Shown: positions 9,131 through 17,500 of the stretch, one piece after another | Layout: each line of letters begins with the position of its first letter | How positions within the stretch are numbered: the stretch's first letter is position 1 | Position numbers and translations under genes: made by a program | Notes under the pieces: generated by a model | What the model saw: only the letters and a program-made list of their open reading frames with translations | What the model was told of the DNA's origin: nothing | The model's database searches: none | Assembly: GCA_030639305.1 (NCBI GenBank) | Contig: DAOWCY010000016.1 | Coordinates: forward strand, 1-54,879 | Direction: 5' to 3' | DNA length: 54,879 nt | Source: JAGLQA01 sp023135565 | GTDB lineage: Bacteria; Acidobacteriota; Aminicenantia; UBA2199

Positions 9131-10255
9131 TCAGGTTACTTTTTTTAGTACATCGATGACTAATTCCTGGTCTTCATAGGAGAGTGTGGGGTACATGGGC
9201 AGGGAAAATATTTCAGCGGCCAATTTTTCAGTAACAGGTAAACTACCTTCTTCATAACCTAAAAACTTATACCCTTCCATCAGGTGGATGGGATATGGGT
9301 AACTGATATTAACGAATATATTATTCTCTTTCAGCTTCTCCATGATTTTTTCCCGTTGGGGATGTCGAACTACATAAACATAATAAGTATGACGATTGTA
9401 TTCATTCTCATCAGGTAACGTCAAAGATGTGCCCGACAACTCGTTTTTGTAGATGTCGGCTATTTTTCTCCGGCCGGCGATATACTCTTCTAAGTGTCCC
9501 AACTTACCTAACAGGATGGCGGCTTGCAGCTCGTCCAACCGGGAATTGTAACCGTGATACTCGGAATAATATTTCCTGCTCACCTGGGGTTTCCCGTAAC
9601 TTACGATACCGTAAAACCTTAAGCCATGCACCGATGCGAATAATTCCTCGTTATCGGTAACTACCATACCGCCGTCGCCATAAGCGCCCAAAGTTTTTGT
9701 GGGATAAAAAGAAAATGCAGAGATATCCCCCAGGGAACCGGCTTTTTTCCCTTTGTACGTGGCGCCGTGCGCCTGGGCGCAGTCTTCGACTACTTTTAAG
9801 TTATGTTTAGCGGCTATCCTGTTGATTTCATCCATATCGGCGCATTGTCCGAACAAGTGCACCGGCATTATGCATTTAGTCTTCTCGGTTATAGCCCCTT
9901 CCAATCGGGTGACATCCAGCATATAATCTTCTTCCTTTACGTCTACGAATACGGGAACAGCGCCGGTTTGCACGATGGCCGATACAGTGGGTATGGCGGT
10001 ATTGGATACGGTGATAACTTCGTCGCCTTCCTTAATACCTACAGCCCTTAAGGACAGGGTCAAGGCATCGGTGCAAGTGCCGACTCCGGCTCCATATTTA
10101 CTGTCACTATAACGAGCGAACTGCTCTTCAAAGGCTTTTAAATTCTCGCCGAACACTAAGGTGCCGGAAGACAATACTTTTTCTACAGCGTCTAAGATTT
10201 CCTTTTTTTCCGCTTCATATTCTTTCAAATAACCCCAAACAAATATTTTTTTCAT
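9131..10255 (-). CDS. DegT/DnrJ/EryC1/StrS-family sugar aminotransferase
   Basis: A 374-residue PLP enzyme of aminotransferase fold type I. Visible motifs are the cofactor aspartate in VVEDCAQAHGA (D158), the Schiff-base lysine in FSFYPTKTLGAYGDGG (K187), and the family pattern G-T-x-T-D-A-L near residue 59-65. These enzymes aminate keto-deoxysugars. Together with the neighbouring 2,3-dehydratase, epimerase and reductase, a C-3 amination giving a 3-amino-2,3,6-trideoxyhexose is likely. The start overlaps the end of the reductase gene by 4 bp (ATGA), implying translational coupling, and AGGAG lies about 8 nt upstream. C-3 versus C-4 regiochemistry cannot be read from the sequence. Confidence 0.9.
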   Translation of the reverse strand: MKKIFVWGYLKEYEAEKKEILDAVEKVLSSGTLVFGENLKAFEEQFARYSDSKYGAGVGTCTDALTLSLRAVGIKEGDEVITVSNTAIPTVSAIVQTGAVPVFVDVKEEDYMLDVTRLEGAITEKTKCIMPVHLFGQCADMDEINRIAAKHNLKVVEDCAQAHGATYKGKKAGSLGDISAFSFYPTKTLGAYGDGGMVVTDNEELFASVHGLRFYGIVSYGKPQVSRKYYSEYHGYNSRLDELQAAILLGKLGHLEEYIAGRRKIADIYKNELSGTSLTLPDENEYNRHTYYVYVVRHPQREKIMEKLKENNIFVNISYPYPIHLMEGYKFLGYEEGSLPVTEKLAAEIFSLPMYPTLSYEDQELVIDVLKKVT

Positions 10256-11271
10256 TTTATTTCTCCTGTATTAGAAATTAAAAAACTTTCGATGGTTTCG
10301 TCTATACCTTTTTCCAACATATAAAAAGGCCGCCAGCCCGAGACCTCCGAAAACCGCCGGGTATCGGCTGTGAAATTCCGATATTCGATATCATGCATAC
10401 CGGCGGGCGGTTCTACGTGTTTAACGGCCGGCCGCGGCCGGCCGAGCTTCTTTACCCGGTCGGCAATCAGGTTAATCGCTGCGGCAATAGTATACCCCCG
10501 GCCACTGCCGATTATAAAGTGTTTTCCTTTTAACTTTTCCACTTTTACCGCAGCGCTCAAAAAAGCATTCACTACGTCGCTAATATAGATATAATCGCGG
10601 ATGGAATCTCCCTGGCCATAAATAGTCAGGTCTTCGCCATTTAAGGCCCGGCGCATCATCAGGTTGAGAATACCGCGGTCTGCGCTGCCGCTTTTTGGAC
10701 CCGGGCCATACACATTGGGTAAACGTATACTTACGCCGGCGATAAAACCCTTGTCCGAATAGTATTTTAAATAGTTTTCCGCCATTATATTGTGAAGATC
10801 ATAAATGGTTACGGGATCATCCGCACGATCCTCATTTACCGGGACTTCTTTTGTGATCCCGGCGACGGTTACTGTTCCCGAAAATACAATGGCGGGCTTA
10901 TGTTTACCTTTCCGGCACACATCCAGCATCAACTGCATGGGCAGTACGTTTATTTCATAATCCGCCAATTGATTATCTTCCGCGAAATAGGCGCTGGTCT
11001 GACCGGCAAAATGATACACGATATCGATCCCCGGCAGGACCTTTTCCCAGGTCTCCCGGCGGCGGATATCACCGGCGGCATCCTTTACCCGGGCCCGGCC
11101 CCCAGGCTCCGGTAAATCCTTTTTCCTGCTCAAACGAATAATAGTACAGTCAACTTCCTTGAGGGCTTCGGTTAGGCGAGAGGCAATAAATCCACCGGCG
11201 CCGGTAACCAGTATTCGCTTGCCGGAAAAAAACTCTTTCACAGCTTGAGATAAATTATTTTTCGTATTCAT
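10252..11271 (-). CDS. NAD-dependent epimerase/dehydratase-family protein (likely deoxysugar 4-ketoreductase)
   Basis: A 339-residue extended short-chain dehydrogenase. The dinucleotide motif VTGAGGFIAS lies near residues 22-31, and N-x-Y-G-P-G-P plus a conserved D-Y-I-Y-I-S-D segment are visible further on. The catalytic tyrosine in I-Y-D-L-H-N (Y157) is present, but the usual Y-x-x-x-K lysine is Asn (N161), so activity or mechanism may differ. In the daunosamine-type pathway this slot is the 4-ketoreductase; that role is inferred from neighbours. The open frame extends up to 11388 inside the epimerase gene, but homology begins only after 11271. I chose the ATG at 11271, which overlaps the epimerase by 17 bp; an ATG at 11286 is also possible, and neither has a strong Shine-Dalgarno site. 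Confidence 0.78.
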   Translation of the reverse strand: MNTKNNLSQAVKEFFSGKRILVTGAGGFIASRLTEALKEVDCTIIRLSRKKDLPEPGGRARVKDAAGDIRRRETWEKVLPGIDIVYHFAGQTSAYFAEDNQLADYEINVLPMQLMLDVCRKGKHKPAIVFSGTVTVAGITKEVPVNEDRADDPVTIYDLHNIMAENYLKYYSDKGFIAGVSIRLPNVYGPGPKSGSADRGILNLMMRRALNGEDLTIYGQGDSIRDYIYISDVVNAFLSAAVKVEKLKGKHFIIGSGRGYTIAAAINLIADRVKKLGRPRPAVKHVEPPAGMHDIEYRNFTADTRRFSEVSGWRPFYMLEKGIDETIESFLISNTGEIK

Positions 11272-11815
11272 AATTAATATCGGCATCTGCCAGGGACTGG
11301 TTTTGGGCGTCTTTTTCCGAAATAATAGGCTCCTGTGACGGCCATTCGATATTGATTTCCGGGTCGTTCCAGATAATTCCCCGCTCACAATCCGGTGCCC
11401 ACTCCTCTGTGCAGTAATAAGCCACTTCCGAATCTTCGGTCAATACGCAGTATCCATGGGCAAAACCCACCGGGATCCACAATAAATTCTTCTTCTCGGC
11501 GGAAAGCACCTGACCTACCCATTTTCCGAAATTGGGAGAACCCCGGCGAATATCTACAGCTACATCAAAAACTTCACCTACAACAGCCCGCACCAACTTC
11601 CCCTGCGGTTTCGGGTTCATCTGGTAATGCAAGCCCCTGATAACATTTTTCCGGGAACAAGTGTGACTGATTTGCACGAACCGGTCGGTAAGCCCCCACT
11701 CCCGGAAAATGGAGTCTTTAAATACCTCCATAAAAAATCCCCTTTTGTCGGGATAACGGTCCGGCTGCACGGACACCACATCGGGAATTGCTAATTTTGT
11801 AAAATGAAATGCCAT
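11255..11815 (-). CDS. rfbC: dTDP-4-dehydrorhamnose 3,5-epimerase-type sugar epimerase
   Basis: A 186-residue cupin epimerase of the RmlC family, full length. Clear motifs are V-R-G-L-H-Y-Q-x-x-P-x-x-Q-G-K (catalytic His in GLHYQ), V-F-D-V-A-V-D-I-R-R-G-S-P, W-I-P-x-G-F-A-H-G and Y-Y-C-T-E-E-W-x-P-x-x-E. RmlC enzymes epimerise C-3 and C-5 of NDP-4-keto-6-deoxyhexoses; pathway relatives such as EvaD/DnmU act mainly at C-5, turning D- into L-configured sugars. No glucose-1-phosphate thymidylyltransferase or 4,6-dehydratase is encoded in this window, so the NDP-4-keto-6-deoxyglucose must come from genes elsewhere. The ATG has AAGGAG 8 nt upstream. Confidence 0.93.
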   Translation of the reverse strand: MAFHFTKLAIPDVVSVQPDRYPDKRGFFMEVFKDSIFREWGLTDRFVQISHTCSRKNVIRGLHYQMNPKPQGKLVRAVVGEVFDVAVDIRRGSPNFGKWVGQVLSAEKKNLLWIPVGFAHGYCVLTEDSEVAYYCTEEWAPDCERGIIWNDPEINIEWPSQEPIISEKDAQNQSLADADINYEYEK

Positions 11816-11844
11816 TTTTAACTCCTTCTCTCTTAAATTTTTAT

Positions 11845-12975
11845 TTAAAGTTCATGATAAGGATTTCCTGTCTCTTTTAAAATCTCTTTGAACTTATTTT
11901 TACTGTTTTCGTCTTTAAAAAACCCATGGTTTTTGATAAGATTACTGTGCGGCAGGCCTAACTTTTCCCTGGTTCTTTCATAATCTTCGCAAATTGCTTT
12001 TGAATAATTATAGTAATCTTTCCAGGTGTATTTATCCATAAAATCATAAACGAAATAATAATTGTACCTGGGCTTAAAGTGCATATATTCACCGACAGCC
12101 AGCATATTATGACCATGCGGATGACTCTGGGGAACTTTGGAGAGCATGTAAAAATTAAAATCTTGGTGTTTTCTCATCAGCCGGTATTCAACGCTGTTTT
12201 CCATGTCGTATGCCAATTCCGCTTCATCGAGACAACTATTGACACAGCGGTATTCGGGGTATTTTTCCAGCATCTCTTTAATGACATTTATCATCCCTCT
12301 CCTATTTTCAACAGACTTCTTCGCCCTGTAATTGGAGTAAAGGGTTAAAGAAACCGGCCTTATGGAGGACATCATTATGTCTAAGTCGTTCCTGCTGATC
12401 TCCAGGTCTTTAAGGGTATCGGTGTCTAAAAAGAAAATAAGATCGGTATTGCTTATTATATCGTATCGATCTAACTGGCGGAAAATATAATTCAGTTTGG
12501 CCCGGTTCACTACGAAACGGTTTTCCTTTTCCAGGACCCTCTTATCTAAAGTTTGCACTCCCAGCGATACATAACGAAATCCATATTGGCCGAAGAGATC
12601 GATGTGTTCCTCGGTTATGGTATGAGGAGAGGCTTCCGTTGTTTTTAACGGGATGTCCTTAAAATTAGGTATCTGCTCGTAAATCCCTGCCAGGATGTCG
12701 GCGTCTCCAACGGTGGGGGTGCCTCCGCCAAAATATACCTGGTCGAATTTTACATTCTCCAGCGTATGCTTGTACTGCTCGATCTGCCGGGGGATAATCT
12801 TGTGGTAAAAGGTATTGAGCTCCTCCTTAGAAGAGGGCACTTTGGAACCATATACGCAGTAATTACATTTCCGCAAACAAAAAGGGGTGTGCATATAAAA
12901 AACATTCTGCCATTTATTTTCGATTAAAAACAATCTATTAAATAGATCTACAAGGTTTTTTTCAGAATCTGTCAC
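11845..12975 (-). CDS. HemW-like radical SAM protein
   Basis: A 376-residue radical SAM enzyme. The cluster motif is C33-L-R-K-C37-N-Y-C40, preceded by F-Y-M-H-T-P-F as in coproporphyrinogen-III-oxidase-like (HemW) proteins. Other family features are Y-F-G-G-G-T-P-T and V-S-L-G-V-Q-T-L-D. It lacks an obvious C-terminal HemN domain and is not followed by heme genes. It lies between the U32 protein gene and the deoxysugar genes, so a tailoring role on the peptide or sugar is more likely than heme synthesis. The GTG start has TAGGAGG at good spacing. The substrate cannot be read from the sequence. Confidence 0.85.
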   Translation of the reverse strand: MTDSEKNLVDLFNRLFLIENKWQNVFYMHTPFCLRKCNYCVYGSKVPSSKEELNTFYHKIIPRQIEQYKHTLENVKFDQVYFGGGTPTVGDADILAGIYEQIPNFKDIPLKTTEASPHTITEEHIDLFGQYGFRYVSLGVQTLDKRVLEKENRFVVNRAKLNYIFRQLDRYDIISNTDLIFFLDTDTLKDLEISRNDLDIMMSSIRPVSLTLYSNYRAKKSVENRRGMINVIKEMLEKYPEYRCVNSCLDEAELAYDMENSVEYRLMRKHQDFNFYMLSKVPQSHPHGHNMLAVGEYMHFKPRYNYYFVYDFMDKYTWKDYYNYSKAICEDYERTREKLGLPHSNLIKNHGFFKDENSKNKFKEILKETGNPYHEL

Positions 12976-13010
12976 AATAACGCCTCCTAAAATTCTAAAT
13001 TACAGGATAC

Positions 13011-13066
13011 AAATCAAAACATGCAAATTAAAACATGCAAGTTAAAATTTACAAATCAAAACTTAC
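13011..13066. repeat. Four tandem 14-bp AT-rich units
   Basis: Units at 13011-13024, 13025-13038, 13039-13052 and 13053-13066 follow the pattern AA[AG]T[TC]AAAA[CT][AT]T[GA]C. They lie in the 136-bp gap between the U32 gene and the HemW-like gene, ending 36 bp upstream of the GTG start of the latter. No protein or binding site is assigned. Confidence 0.75.
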
Positions 13067-13097
13067 AAATTATTAACAAATCACCACCGGACTACCG

Positions 13098-13124
13098 GTT
13101 CGATTTTTCTACTACAAATCGAAC
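13098..13124. repeat. 9-bp inverted repeat at the end of the U32 gene
   Basis: Arms GTTCGATTT (13098-13106) and AAATCGAAC (13116-13124) flank a 9-nt loop that contains the stop codon of the U32 gene. There is no U-run after it on the transcript, so it may be an mRNA stem or a weak attenuator rather than a full terminator. Confidence 0.45.
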
Positions 13125-14275
13125 TCGATTTCCGGCACTGCTGTTTCCCGGTTCTTACCCGGATCTTCCACCGCGGTGTGCAGCAGCTTTTTGTACTGGT
13201 CGAATTCATTATAAAATTCCCGGGCTAAACTCATCGTCTCCTGCGCTTTTCCATAATCGATGCTTTTGCGGGCAAAAGTCTCACAATAATCGCACTTGAC
13301 GCAGTTAAAGTCACAAAAATTTTTATTTTTATAGAAAGGTTCCAGGAAACCGTCCAATTTTTTGTTATCCACATATATCGAAAAACTGGTCAACTTAGCA
13401 AACATGGTTATCAGGTCCATTAAATTACCGTCGAAACTTTCACTGAGATAACACTCCGCGGTTTTTACGGGGTCGCCTCCCTGGGTATAGGTGTGCCGGC
13501 CCTGTAATTTAAAGTATTCTATGCCCACATCGCTGTAATGTTTCAAGTCCTCGGGCCTGATCCAACTGAGTTTTAATAAATTACTCCTGTCTTTGAACTG
13601 CTGCAGTACGCAGCGGTGTTCAAAAAAATTAACACATACATCGTTGACTGTACCTAAAGCTTCACTGGAAATCATATTGTAATGAAACATGCGGTAGATA
13701 CAATTTAAATCGCATAACTGGTTGGCTAAAATTTCTACCCTGCCGTCGAAAGCCTCCCGGATATCCTTTATAGTGCTGAATTTCCGGTTGATCGACTCAT
13801 CCAATACGATCTGCGAAGCACCCAAAGATTTATAAAACATCGCTTTGCTAACGTTATTAACACGGCAAATAGTGGATACGCGAATCTTAAAATCCGGGTT
13901 GGTTTCACGAACCAACTCCATCAAAGAAGGTATGGATACGGTCAGACAGCGAACCCCGACTTCATAAAGCCGGTTTAAAAATTTTTTGATCTCGATTACA
14001 CCTTCCCTGGTGAATTCTTTATTGGCGATATACGAGGGATTAAGCGTGTAATTATAATCGATGCCTTTTTCCCGCGAATATTCGATGTATTCCTGTAAGT
14101 CGTCCAGGCCGGTCTTAAGCATCTGCCTGACTAACCTGCCGGAACCGAAAACATTGCCGGTAGTTACACATCCATAGGTTTCACTAACCCGGGAATTTTT
14201 ATATTTCTTGTTCAACTCGTCATATTTGTCGATTGTCTCTTTCTTAAAATCCGCGGGGATACTAAAATGTTTCAT
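13112..14275 (-). CDS. U32-family (UbiU/UbiV-like) Fe-S protein
   Basis: A 387-residue protein of the peptidase U32 family, which includes collagenase-like proteins, RlhA/TrhP and the oxygen-independent hydroxylase subunits UbiU/UbiV. The core has A-N-Q-L-C-D-L-N-C-I-Y-R and I-R-P-E-D-L-x-x-Y-x-x-x-G-I-x-Y-F-K-L-Q-G-R. Numbered from the ATG, four central cysteines (C188, C192, C214, C222) resemble the Fe-S ligands of the family, and a second cluster C321-x3-C325-x2-C328-x2-C331 lies near the C-terminus. The protein ends in an acidic tail, E-I-E-F-D-L, like the NRPS proteins upstream. I infer a tailoring role, possibly oxygen-independent hydroxylation. An in-frame GTG lies one codon earlier (14278), but AGGAG is better spaced for the ATG. 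Confidence 0.8.
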   Translation of the reverse strand: MKHFSIPADFKKETIDKYDELNKKYKNSRVSETYGCVTTGNVFGSGRLVRQMLKTGLDDLQEYIEYSREKGIDYNYTLNPSYIANKEFTREGVIEIKKFLNRLYEVGVRCLTVSIPSLMELVRETNPDFKIRVSTICRVNNVSKAMFYKSLGASQIVLDESINRKFSTIKDIREAFDGRVEILANQLCDLNCIYRMFHYNMISSEALGTVNDVCVNFFEHRCVLQQFKDRSNLLKLSWIRPEDLKHYSDVGIEYFKLQGRHTYTQGGDPVKTAECYLSESFDGNLMDLITMFAKLTSFSIYVDNKKLDGFLEPFYKNKNFCDFNCVKCDYCETFARKSIDYGKAQETMSLAREFYNEFDQYKKLLHTAVEDPGKNRETAVPEIEFDL

Positions 14276-14316
14276 CACAATCTCCTGTTTTTTTTCATTT
14301 TATTTAAAGAAAAACA

Positions 14317-14375
14317 TTGCCTCCGGCGGCCCTGCCGGGGGCCAAACTTTTGAAAAAGTTTGAACAAAACTTTTG
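14317..14375. repeat. Dispersed hairpin element, full copy 1 (59 bp)
   Basis: The element begins TTGCCTCCGGCGG and has two parts: a GC-rich stem (CCGGC/GCCGG) and an AT-rich stem AAACTTTT-GA-AAAAGTTT, ending CAAAACTTTTG. It is nearly identical to the copies at 21798-21856 and 23294-23352, all in the same orientation. This copy reads GAACAAAAC where those read GATCAAAAC. Confidence 0.9.
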
Positions 14376-14419
14376 TTGAGCGATACGCTTTTTAGCCTGA
14401 GACATGCCCCTCATAGGCT

Positions 14420-14463
14420 CCCCACGCAGTGGGGCTTTTGAAAAAGTTTGAACAAAACTTCTG
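14420..14463. repeat. Dispersed hairpin element, partial copy with a different GC stem
   Basis: The AT-rich half of the element (CTTTTGAAAAAGTTTGAAC and onward) is preceded here by a different GC hairpin, CCCCAC-GCA-GTGGGG (14420-14434). This shows that the GC half is exchangeable. Confidence 0.75.
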
Positions 14464-14517
14464 ATAATTAGAATCAAAAGCGGCTTATCGCCCCCCCACG
14501 CGAGTGGGGCCGCGGGG

Positions 14518-17500
14518 TTATTCTAAAAATCCTACTTGTTTACAATGTCCGATCATCTTAACGATATTCGATTCATTGGCCTTAAGCCACTCGAAACCCA
14601 ACTTCCTGAGTATGAACTCCGTCCGAAAACTGACAACGTTGGTTGCCGTCGTTTTTGTCAAAATGTCGGATTTTTCCTGGAATAACCCGGCATGCAGCAA
14701 AAGATGGGCAATCACTTCCATATACTGGTTGTCCGCTTTTCCTATTTGTTCCTGTAAGTTATCGAGAAACTTTTCTATGCCGACAGCTTCTATATCTATC
14801 CCGGCTTTGTTAAGCAGCGGGACAAAATTATACCAGGACAAATTGTTGGTGTTCCAAAGATGATAAGTACCGTTCATCAGGTTCTTCCGGGTCATCAATA
14901 TCACGATCGAAGTAGTTATATGATCGATGAAACTTAAATCGAAATTCATTCCACTAAGATTCGGCACCATACCTATCGTTACAAAACCTTTCATCTGACC
15001 ATAAAAAGCATCTCCTTCGATGTTCTCCTGGAACTTGCCCGTTTGAGAATGGGCTATTAAATTACCGAGCCTGTAAATAGAGGCATCGATTCCCTTTTCC
15101 CGGTAAGATAATACCTTTTTCTCCGCCTCCAACTTGGTTCTACTATAAACGTTGTCCTGCTGCTGGCCGACATCACAACAATACTCGTTGAAAATAATGA
15201 AACTTCTACCTTCGATATTACCGCCGCTTACACCTAAAGTGGAAATATAATGAAATATTATTTTTTTCCCGGCTGCCGCAAGCTTGAGGAGGTTCTCCGT
15301 CCCCTCTACGTTAACTTTATAAAAATCATCGTACATGCCGAATTGCCTGACATCGGCTGCAGAATGCACGATACCGTCTAATTTTCCCGCTAACTCTTCA
15401 TATAACGAATCCTCGATGCCTAACTTCTCACCCCTTATATCACCGTGAACCACGCGCAGCCGCTCCTTATTGCTTGCATAGAAATCTTCACCGAAATAGA
15501 ATGCCAGCCTTTTGCTTAAACGTTCCTCCGCATGTCCGGGGGAGTCTCCTCTAACCACAAGGTAAAGCTCGGCACCTGTAACCTCCAGCAGTTCATAAAT
15601 AAGATGTGAACCGAGAAAACCGGTGCCGCCGGTTAATAAGATATGACGATACTTGCGGTTCGCTTTTAGAGATGGTAACTTCTCCTTCTTAACCTGCTCC
15701 GTATAGGCTCGATACTCCTTCTCCATCTCTTCTCTCATAGATGCAGCGGCCTCCTTCCCGGATTCGGTTTGCTCCCTGCCTTCTCTTAAACTTAAACGGA
15801 TTGCTTCGATGCGGTTTTTTAAACTATCCTTCTGCCAACCGACATTCTGAGATATCTCTGCTACCGTTCCATATTTATAAATATGGTCGATGGTAATACT
15901 AAATTCCTTACTCAACTGCGATACGGCAGCCATGGCTTTCATCGAGTTCCCGCCGCTGTCGAAAAAACCATTCTCGATACCTAATTCATCGGTACCCAAC
16001 ACCTGTTTCCAGACTTCTAAAATCCGTTCCTCGATTTCATTGCCGGGCTCGACCAGTTCTCTTTCGCTGTGTAAATCTTTCCTGGCAGCCAGGGCTTTCT
16101 TGTCTATCTTGCCCGTAGGAGTCATGGGGAATTCATCTAACTCCACCAGGAAAGAGGGTACCATGTAATCGGGAAGCTCAGCACCCAGGAATTTCCTGAT
16201 TTCCAGGGAAGTAATACAGCATTCCTCTGTATCGCCGTCCGTTGAAAAACCGCCGGTTTCTTCTTCAAGCTCGACGTTATTACTGCCTTTACAGGATACA
16301 GACTGCTTGCTCTTTATATAATAAGCGACTAAATCCCTTTCACTTTCTGCGCTCGTTTCCCTGGTAAGCACTACACACTGCTCTATGTCCTTGTGCCTGT
16401 TTAAAAGCGTTTCTATTTCTCCAATCTCTACCCGGAATCCCCTTATTTTTACTTGCCGGTCTAAACGCCCTAAAAATTCTATCCTGCCGTCAGGCAGCCA
16501 GCGGGCCAAATCTCCTGTTCGATAAAGAGTGAGGGGTGATTGTTGAGGGGGGGTGATTTGTGAGGGCTGATCTATGTGGCTTTCAGATGATGGCTGCGCC
16601 GCACCCTGGACAAACTTTTCCGCGGTAAGTTCCGGGTTGTTGAGATAGCCGCGAGCCAGCCCTGTACCGCCGATGTATAACTCCCCGGGGACGCCTACGG
16701 GCTGCGGCTGTAAAAAATGATCCAGTACGTATATCCCGGTATTGGCAATAGGCTTACCGATTATAGTTGTTTCCTGCGGCGAAATCCCTATATTGACCGT
16801 TGACCCGATGGTCGCTTCCGTGGGGCCGTATTCCACGATATGAGTTAACCGGGAGTTCTTACTCCGGCTCTTTTCTATCAGGTTGGCGCCGGCTTTCTCT
16901 CCGCCCAAAATTATAAATCTCATACTTTCGAGATCCTCCGCTTCACACCTGCTTAATAAAGCTTCATACATTCCCGGTACCAGGGCCGCATTGGTTACTT
17001 CTTTCTCCTTAATAACTTCTTTTATATAATCATAATCGAATTTTTTAGACTCCGGTATCATTACCAGCATTCCACCGGAAAGCAAACTGGAATAAAAGTT
17101 AGAACCGAAGGCGTCAAAAGCATAAGAAAGCAGCAGCAGGGTTACATCCTTTCCGGTAATCCCATAAGCGCCGAGCCGCCAGTGAATAAAATTAACCACA
17201 CTGCGGTGTTCTACCATTACTCCTTTGGGCTTTCCCGTGGTGCCGGATGTATAGATAACGTAAGCAAGGTCTGTAGGAGCCACTGCTTCCGGCGGCAAAC
17301 ACTTGCCTATATATGGGTCTTCTAAAAAAACCGTCTCGATTGCCAGCGGTTTACCGCACCTCTCCTCTAATCCTATTTCATATAACCGGCGGGAGGTTAA
17401 CAGTAGGGCTGCCCGGCTGTCCTCCAACATGTAGGATATCCTGTCTTCGGGATACCCCGGTTCTATGGGCAAATAGGCGCCGCCTGCTTTTAGTACGGCC

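Larger units (their letters stand above)
14279..14517. other. Intergenic region rich in hairpin elements
   Basis: This 239-bp gap separates the terminal NRPS gene from the accessory block. It contains one full copy (14317-14375) and one partial copy (14420-14463) of the dispersed hairpin element, and a further hairpin CCCCAC-GCGA-GTGGGG at 14494-14509. On the transcript the last hairpin comes 9 nt after the NRPS stop codon and could attenuate read-through into the accessory genes; there is no clean U-tract directly after it. Confidence 0.5.

Noticed and set aside
11272..11388. Extended N-terminus of the sugar reductase
   Set aside because: The extra 39 codons lie inside the epimerase gene in another frame and encode low-quality sequence. 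The dinucleotide-binding fold begins after the ATG at 11271.
14518..15700. Terminal thioesterase
   Set aside because: There is no GxSxG hydrolase motif. The C-terminal domain has a Rossmann T-G-G-T-G-F-L-G motif and Y-x-x-x-K of a thioester reductase.
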